Virus record (IMG/VR): IMGVR_UViG_3300007734_000723
Coordinates: 1 to 52,359 of that record
Reading direction: 5' to 3' (one strand)
Source of the DNA: a virus
DNA length: 52,359 nucleotides
In this document: one piece after another, positions 48,462 through 52,359 of the stretch
Position numbering within the stretch: position 1 is the stretch's first letter
Layout: every line of letters begins with the position of its first letter
Position numbers and translations under genes: made by a program
The notes under the pieces: model-generated
Databases searched by the model: none
What the model saw: the letters and a program-made list of their open reading frames with translations, nothing else
Told to the model about the DNA's origin: nothing

Positions 48462-49604
48462 ATGTCAGTAAGTTTAGCGATACGTGGTATTGATGATATT
48501 GCAGTGACGGGGGATTCGTCAGGTGAGGCGAAATTCATACCGGAAGGGTATGGATTTGTGAACCTCATAGCAGAGTACCTCCGCGCCCCTGTAGCGCAAG
48601 GGGGGTACAACCTCTCTGTAGACGCAGTAAACTACTGCCTCAGCGGTGACTGTAGCGAAGCATCTAATAGCGGCGCTTCGCTAGCCTTCCCTCAAGCGAC
48701 TGGCTCTACGCCGGGTACTCTCAATAGGTGTTTACGCATGACGGGAGAGATATTCGGCAATCAGGTGGCGCGAGTCCCTAAGATTTGCGGGTTTTCGATA
48801 GGCACTAACGACACGGCGAACTACCTCCCCAACTCTGCTTCTCTCGTCTCTACCAAAACTACTGAGAATATAAAGACAAGCATAAGGGCAATAAGAAACG
48901 GGTGTTACAGCGGATATTACACGGGATTATGGGTTAATGGCATCGTTGACAACCCTAGCCTGTTACCTGCCAATATGCCTGTAGGCGCGAAGTTTCTAGT
49001 TAGGAATGATAACAATGCCACGTATGGCGACGGCATATCGCATAACATCTTAGGCGCGTCTATATCCACAAGCGCGGGCGACGGTAACAGGTGCGTCCTT
49101 GCCAGTGGCGCACAGACTAACGAGGTTTGGGTTTGCGTAAATGGGTATAGCGGTATCTTAGGATGGTGCAGGACGTATAGCGAGGAGAGGCTGGTCGCCG
49201 CAAGCGTAGCGTTCACTCCAAAAGTGAAATACTTTTTCGTGGTGGGCATCTATATCTACCAATCGGAGTCAGGTGGACCCAACGCTGGACTACAGGCGGT
49301 TAGAGCGAGGCAACAAGCGGCGGTGACTGACCTCATAGCACTGGGTGCGCCGTATACGACTGGTGGAAATAATATCATATACGTTGACACCTATACACCT
49401 GCCGCATTGATGGTAACGGACGGAGTGCCTATAACTGCTTTTTCCTACTTTCCAGGTGCTAGTGGTGGGGCAGACAATCATCAGGGGATTCTTGGGAACG
49501 CAGTAATCGCAAAAAACGTGGTTGCGGGCATGGAGTCTGCTGGCTGGATTACTCGTACAGCAACGAGTAGCCGATCACTGATGTTTCAACAACTTACAGG
49601 ATAG
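48462..49604 (+). CDS. SGNH/GDSL-type hydrolase, copy 2
   Basis: Same 380-residue protein as at 8180-9322, with GDSS (17-20), GTND (114-117) and DNH (338-340) intact, so both copies should be active. Confidence 0.8.
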   Translation: MSVSLAIRGIDDIAVTGDSSGEAKFIPEGYGFVNLIAEYLRAPVAQGGYNLSVDAVNYCLSGDCSEASNSGASLAFPQATGSTPGTLNRCLRMTGEIFGNQVARVPKICGFSIGTNDTANYLPNSASLVSTKTTENIKTSIRAIRNGCYSGYYTGLWVNGIVDNPSLLPANMPVGAKFLVRNDNNATYGDGISHNILGASISTSAGDGNRCVLASGAQTNEVWVCVNGYSGILGWCRTYSEERLVAASVAFTPKVKYFFVVGIYIYQSESGGPNAGLQAVRARQQAAVTDLIALGAPYTTGGNNIIYVDTYTPAALMVTDGVPITAFSYFPGASGGADNHQGILGNAVIAKNVVAGMESAGWITRTATSSRSLMFQQLTG

Positions 49605-49612
49605 GAGATATA

Positions 49613-49930
49613 ATGGCACTTTCTACGGTAGAGGCAACTTTCAAAACATCTGATTTGTTGAGATTGATACAGGCGCGAATAGAGCGGGCTGAAAATACTA
49701 TGACGAAAATTGAGGCTAAGATGGCTCCTTTGCGCGGCACTACGGCGATGCACGAAGAATCGTTCACTCTGCTCAGGGATGCTTACGATAAGGCGCGAGG
49801 GGTGGCAGAACATAAATTTTGGATACCAATACTAGCGAACTGCAAAGATGAAACAGTAACGGTACTACATTCTGAATTGCAGTGGTTACGGATTGACTCT
49901 CTGGACGTACAGACCACGTTGAAGAAGTAA
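49613..49930 (+). CDS. Small coiled-coil protein, copy 2
   Basis: Matches the 105-residue product at 9331-9648 apart from Thr instead of Ser at residue 31. Last complete gene shared by both tail operons. Confidence 0.65.
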   Translation: MALSTVEATFKTSDLLRLIQARIERAENTMTKIEAKMAPLRGTTAMHEESFTLLRDAYDKARGVAEHKFWIPILANCKDETVTVLHSELQWLRIDSLDVQTTLKK

Positions 49931-49995
49931 GACGCTGGCGAACGTTGGCGACTGGATTCTACTATTCGGGAGTCCCTACTAGATAAGGAGAAGAT

Positions 49996-50247
49996 ATGAA
50001 CGAGAATCAAGAGGTAGAGCGTGTGGCTCTGGGTGTAGATTGGAATAACCTGAACTGGAAGGGACTCACGACCCACAGCGCGGTCACAGGGGTACTTGCA
50101 GGGCTGGGCGCGAAGCAGTCGGGAACATCTGACTTGTCGGCAGGGCTTATAGGACTGTTCACGGCACTAGGTACAGCGAAGGCGTACTCGAAGCCGCCGA
50201 CTAAGGTATTGACAAGCAAAGCGAAACGTGATACACTAAAAAAGTAA
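49996..50247 (+). CDS. Small protein with hydrophobic helices (possible holin)
   Basis: An 83-residue protein behind AAGGAG. The middle (THSAVTGVLAGLGAKQSG and LSAGLIGLFTALGTAKAY) contains two weakly hydrophobic Gly/Ala helices and the end is Lys-rich. Size, place at the end of the tail operon and basic tail fit a small holin, but hydrophobicity is low. Only its first 13 codons are present in the first operon (9714-9752). Confidence 0.45.
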   Translation: MNENQEVERVALGVDWNNLNWKGLTTHSAVTGVLAGLGAKQSGTSDLSAGLIGLFTALGTAKAYSKPPTKVLTSKAKRDTLKK

Positions 50248-50269
50248 GAGTTTCTCCTTGTTTGTTGTT

Positions 50270-50290
50270 CCCCCGACTTGTCATCGGGGG
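50270..50290 (+). other. 7-bp GC hairpin before the tRNA
   Basis: CCCCCGA (50270-50276) pairs with TCGGGGG (50284-50290) over a 7-base loop and ends four bases before the tRNA acceptor stem. No T-tract, so a tRNA 5'-processing guide is more likely than a terminator. Confidence 0.5.
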
Positions 50291-50294
50291 GTAT

Positions 50295-50368
50295 AACGGG
50301 GTGGGGAAGTCCGGTATCCCGATGGTCTCATAAACCATAGAGCGTAAGTTCAAATCTTACCCCCGTTC
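50295..50368 (+). tRNA. tRNA-Met or tRNA-Ile2, anticodon CAT
   Basis: All stems pair: acceptor AACGGGG/CCCCGTT, D-stem GGGA/TCCC, anticodon stem ATGGT/ACCAT with loop CTCATAA (CAT at 50329-50331), T-arm GTAAG-TTCAAAT-CTTAC, discriminator C. CCA is not encoded. The sequence differs from the tRNA at 28445. Met versus lysidine-modified Ile cannot be decided here. Confidence 0.9.
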
Positions 50369-50409
50369 TTGCATCGTGATGGTGGATTGCTCCTGTATGT
50401 AGGCACACT

Positions 50410-50446
50410 GCCTCCTTGAGAAGAGAGAACTTAGGGAGGCTTTTTT
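50410..50446 (+). terminator. Rho-independent terminator between the two tRNA-like genes
   Basis: GCCTCCTTGAG (50410-50420) pairs with CTTAGGGAGGC (50430-50440) over 11 bp with two G·T pairs, followed by TTTTTT. The next tRNA-like gene begins at the very next base, which is unusually tight. Confidence 0.82.
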
Positions 50447-50517
50447 GACCAGATAGTTCAGTGGTAGAACACCAGCCTTCGGGTTGGAGGTGGTTGGTTC
50501 GATTCCAACTCTAGTTA
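50447..50517 (+). tRNA. Non-canonical tRNA-Gly-like gene with 6-nt anticodon loop
   Basis: D-arm GTTC-AGTGGTA-GAAC and the following ACCAGCCTTC are as in bacterial tRNA-Gly. T-arm GTTGG-TTCGATT-CCAAC is intact and the variable loop has five bases. The anticodon stem CCAGC/GTTGG closes only six bases, CTTCGG, so no normal anticodon exists; it can even close further to a TTCG tetraloop. The acceptor stem has one C·A mismatch and a G·T pair. Either a decayed tRNA or a specialised tRNA-like RNA. Confidence 0.6.
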
Positions 50518-50653
50518 TTAGCGTTGAGGTGTTAGCGGCACGTAATCCGTGAAAAGGGACAAGTCATGGGGTAGCGACCATGCAACGCGAACATAGTAGT
50601 CTCTGAGCCATTCCTATCATGGTGTCCGCCATTGACGAATTCAGAGTTTAGTG

Positions 50654-50684
50654 AAGCCCCCTCCGTAACTGGCAGGGGGCTTTT
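50654..50684. terminator. Rho-independent terminator closing the second operon
   Basis: AAGCCCCCT (50654-50662) and AGGGGGCTT (50674-50682) form a 9-bp stem, followed by TTGCTT. It matches the element at 10240-10270 almost base for base, although the flanking DNA is unrelated. 50518-50653 has no gene or other structure that I can name. Confidence 0.8.
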
Positions 50685-50686
50685 GC

Positions 50687-51490
50687 TTAGGGTAGGGTAT
50701 CGCAATACTTATCGGTGAACTCGGTGTATCGGTTCAGCATATCGCGCCACTCTTTTTGCTTCTCATACATCTCCCTACTTGATTCTGATAGTCTGTTTAT
50801 CTCCTCCGCAATCTCCTGCATATCTTCATCAAGTTGGGCTATCTCTTGTTTCAGTTTGTCTTTGAAGGTGTCTGTCACAGTCTCCTCTTTGGGTTTCTCT
50901 TCACACAATCGGGTGAATGTTTCCGAAAAAGTTTCCTGTTTCCCTTGAAACGTATAGTAAAACCGTTTCCAATCGGTGTTGTTCTCTAGTGCGCTCGCTC
51001 GTTCCTGTGTAATCGCCTTCTCGATTGCGCCTGTTGTGTTGTGTCTGTAGTATCGTGGTTCAAACATGGGTGCTTTCTCCTCTTTGGGTTTACCGCCTTG
51101 CGCTACCCAGCACTTTTCTGCGTATTCTCCCCACTCTTTCATTGAGAGCGGTGGTTCCTCTTTTGGCGCGTCCTCAACCTTGCGGTAGTTCAGCATAAAC
51201 CAATCGAGGTTATCCTGAGTAGTGTTCAGCCCTGTTATCGTTTCAACCTCTTCCGACGCTATCTTTTGCCACTTCTCGCCAACCTGCGGAGTAGGGAGGG
51301 GTTCGAAGAACGTTTCGAGGAAATAGTCCCATCCTTGAAGCGGCGCATCCCTGCGAATGTCCCTTGTTACTATCGAAGTAAGCGTTTTGTTTTTACAATG
51401 CCCTGCTGAACTGGTTCGTCCGTCTGCACTGTCAAGTCGGCATACGCCCCCCATCTCCTTGTGCTTCCAATACGTGGGTTGTTCACTCAT
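50687..51490 (-). CDS. Hypothetical charged coiled-coil protein (267 aa)
   Basis: Start set at 51490 (MSEQPTYWKHKEMGG). The N-terminal 60 residues contain two Cys and a compact segment; from about residue 190 the protein is Glu/Lys/Arg coiled coil (QLDEDMQEIAEEINRLSESS). AT-richer than the structural genes. It is the leftward gene that converges on the terminator, as 10281-10556 does in the first arm. No family recognised. Confidence 0.55.
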   Translation of the reverse strand: MSEQPTYWKHKEMGGVCRLDSADGRTSSAGHCKNKTLTSIVTRDIRRDAPLQGWDYFLETFFEPLPTPQVGEKWQKIASEEVETITGLNTTQDNLDWFMLNYRKVEDAPKEEPPLSMKEWGEYAEKCWVAQGGKPKEEKAPMFEPRYYRHNTTGAIEKAITQERASALENNTDWKRFYYTFQGKQETFSETFTRLCEEKPKEETVTDTFKDKLKQEIAQLDEDMQEIAEEINRLSESSREMYEKQKEWRDMLNRYTEFTDKYCDTLP

Positions 51491-51564
51491 TCCGATTTGC
51501 CCTCCTGCGCTTTCAGCCATTCTTGGATTATTGTATCCGATATATTACCCGTTGTCAAGATATA

Positions 51565-51573
51565 TGGTATAAT
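51565..51573 (+). promoter_or_regulatory. Extended -10 promoter for the last rightward genes
   Basis: TGG-TATAAT at 51565-51573 is an extended -10 element in an AT-rich divergent gap (51491-51604), with repeated GATATAT motifs just upstream. The -35 is weak, as usual for TGn promoters. It would serve the gene at 51605. Confidence 0.55.
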
Positions 51574-51604
51574 ATAGAAACTATGTTTTAATAGGAGGGA
51601 TAGA

Positions 51605-51895
51605 GTGAATCTACCATTCACAAAAGAGGTTAGCGGGGCTGTCCTGCACATTGAACAGTCTTCCATTGAAGGGATGATTAGGGTAGGAGTTGCATGGCGC
51701 GACGAAACAAGGGCGAAACGCATTGCGGAAGCAGATGTAAATCCCGATATGATAACAGGAAGCAGTATAGGCGTTCGCGGGATGTGGGAGTTTGCGTTAG
51801 TTCGCCCAGTCAACACACACTACCCGCACTGGCAACCTGTATTAGGCGCTCTTGAGGGATGGAGCGCGACGAACTTACAGAAAGAGGTGATATGA
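51605..51895 (+). CDS. Hypothetical protein (96 aa, GTG start)
   Basis: GTG 51605 follows AGGAGGG. The product (MNLPFTKEVSGAVLHIEQSS, later WHYPHW-like HYPHWQPVLGALEG) is a small mixed alpha/beta protein without recognised family. It overlaps the next ATG. Confidence 0.5.
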   Translation: MNLPFTKEVSGAVLHIEQSSIEGMIRVGVAWRDETRAKRIAEADVNPDMITGSSIGVRGMWEFALVRPVNTHYPHWQPVLGALEGWSATNLQKEVI

Positions 51896-52140
51896 GCGAC
51901 GAACACGGATTCACGGTAGGAGAGTACAATACCTACTCACCCGAAGAAGCTGGACTGAACAACGATGATGATGATGAACTACCCGACACGACGTATGAGG
52001 TCATAGCATTTGATGATAAGTCGTTTACGTATAGAATTAAGGACTCGAAAACCGATTTGCTTATTACGACTGAAAATGACTGTATACCTGTTCCGTGCGG
52101 AACATTAGCATTGGTGTATCCCATCGGCACGAGGGTATAG
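51892..52140 (+). CDS. Small acidic protein (82 aa)
   Basis: ATG 51892 overlaps the previous stop. The N-terminal half is strongly acidic (AGLNNDDDDELPD); the C-terminal half is beta-type with CIPVPCGTLALVYP. It could be a DNA-mimic-like or regulatory protein by charge only. No family known. Confidence 0.5.
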   Translation: MSDEHGFTVGEYNTYSPEEAGLNNDDDDELPDTTYEVIAFDDKSFTYRIKDSKTDLLITTENDCIPVPCGTLALVYPIGTRV

Positions 52141-52157
52141 AGGAAGGACAAACCAGA

Positions 52158-52359
52158 ATGAGCGTACCAACCGAATTGATTGAGGCGATAAACAAAAAAA
52201 GTTTGTGTATGTATGACGAATTTGGGGGGAACACGGACTGGGCTATCACGATTGACACACTCCTGCCCATACTCGAAGCGCACTTCGCGGAGCCTGTGAC
52301 TGTGAAGATTGCGGAAAGAACGCCTAGCGCAGATTACAAAACGATTAAGGTATCTTGCT
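52158..52359 (+). CDS. Hypothetical protein, cut by window end
   Basis: ATG 52158 with AGGAAGG upstream; the frame (MSVPTELIEAINKKSLCMYD) is open to the last base. About 67 residues are visible. Unknown function; same operon as the two genes before. Confidence 0.5.
   Translation, partial: MSVPTELIEAINKKSLCMYDEFGGNTDWAITIDTLLPILEAHFAEPVTVKIAERTPSADYKTIKVSC

Larger units (their letters stand above)
41994..50034 (+). repeat. Long direct repeat, copy 2 (8041 bp)
   Basis: The partner of 1712-9752, offset 40,282 bp. Left of it, 41422-41993 is alignable with about 10-15% mostly synonymous change; right of it homology is lost after 50034. Genes inside have the same coordinates plus 40,282. Confidence 0.95.

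Noticed and set aside
50447-50517. Functional tRNA-Arg with anticodon TCG
   Set aside because: Reading the loop as seven bases breaks the anticodon stem; the D-arm and neighbouring sequence match tRNA-Gly instead.
50518-50653. Third tRNA between the tRNA-like gene and the terminator
   Set aside because: No T-arm or pairing acceptor stem could be found in this stretch.
1-52359. Simple circular phage contig with terminal overlap
   Set aside because: A true overlap would be identical up to both ends; here 1-1140 and 50035-52359 are different alleles or unrelated DNA.

Overview
The window is temperate tailed-phage (siphovirus) DNA. It holds no housekeeping gene, rRNA or other clear host marker, so the host cannot be named. 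Genes are tightly packed, with ATGA, TAATG, GTGA and TTGA overlaps, good Shine-Dalgarno sites and near-consensus sigma70-type promoters, so the host is an ordinary bacterium with a moderately high GC content. The most likely form is two related prophages in tandem. A concatemer, or an assembly that walked round a mixed population of circularly permuted phages, could give the same sequence.

Layout. 1-9.75 kb is the end of a first tail operon: tail assembly chaperone with -1 frameshift, tape measure, distal tail protein, tail-tip protein with carbohydrate-binding modules, fibre-like proteins and an SGNH hydrolase. 9.8-12.3 kb is a short right arm with small accessory genes and a DNA-binding protein of excisionase type. 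A 58-bp imperfect palindrome (candidate attachment site) and a large serine integrase follow at 12.3-14.0 kb. 14.0-16.9 kb is a leftward lysogenic operon: Cys-rich secreted peptide, membrane-anchored protein, HExxH metallopeptidase, three unknown proteins and the repressor. 16.9-17.3 kb is a divergent immunity switch with three copies of one operator. 17.3-28.3 kb is a rightward early operon: annealing-like protein, DUF488, DUF5131, DUF2303, VRR-NUC nuclease, adenine methyltransferase, HNH nuclease, replication initiator with internal iterons, and many zinc-finger proteins. From 28.3 kb come a promoter, a tRNA and two membrane proteins, then the late operon: terminases, portal, KTSC protein, an Acb2/Tad1-like protein, scaffold, SU10-type capsid protein, connectors, major tail protein and a two-domain glycosyltransferase. 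A second tail operon fills 40.35-50.2 kb. The last 2 kb hold two tRNA-like genes, terminators and unknown genes.

The central structural fact is a direct repeat of about 8.04 kb, almost identical by eye, at 1712-9752 and 41994-50034 (offset 40,282 bp). One offset carries exactly one complete phage gene set. Outside the repeat the two copies diverge: the chaperones and tape-measure N-termini are different alleles, and the right arms are unrelated except for a shared terminator. The receptor-binding tail tip is therefore the part that has been homogenised or exchanged.

How the genes work together: the repressor and Cro-like protein compete for a TTATAAGTCA-type operator that covers the repressor promoter, abuts the cro -35 and fills the early promoter. 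Both regulator genes look leaderless. Early genes supply recombination, replication initiation and DNA modification. Late genes build the head and a long non-contractile tail. Likely counter-defence or surface-modifying functions sit inside the late operon (Acb2/Tad1-like protein and glycosyltransferase). No peptidoglycan hydrolase was recognised, so the lysis system is unidentified.
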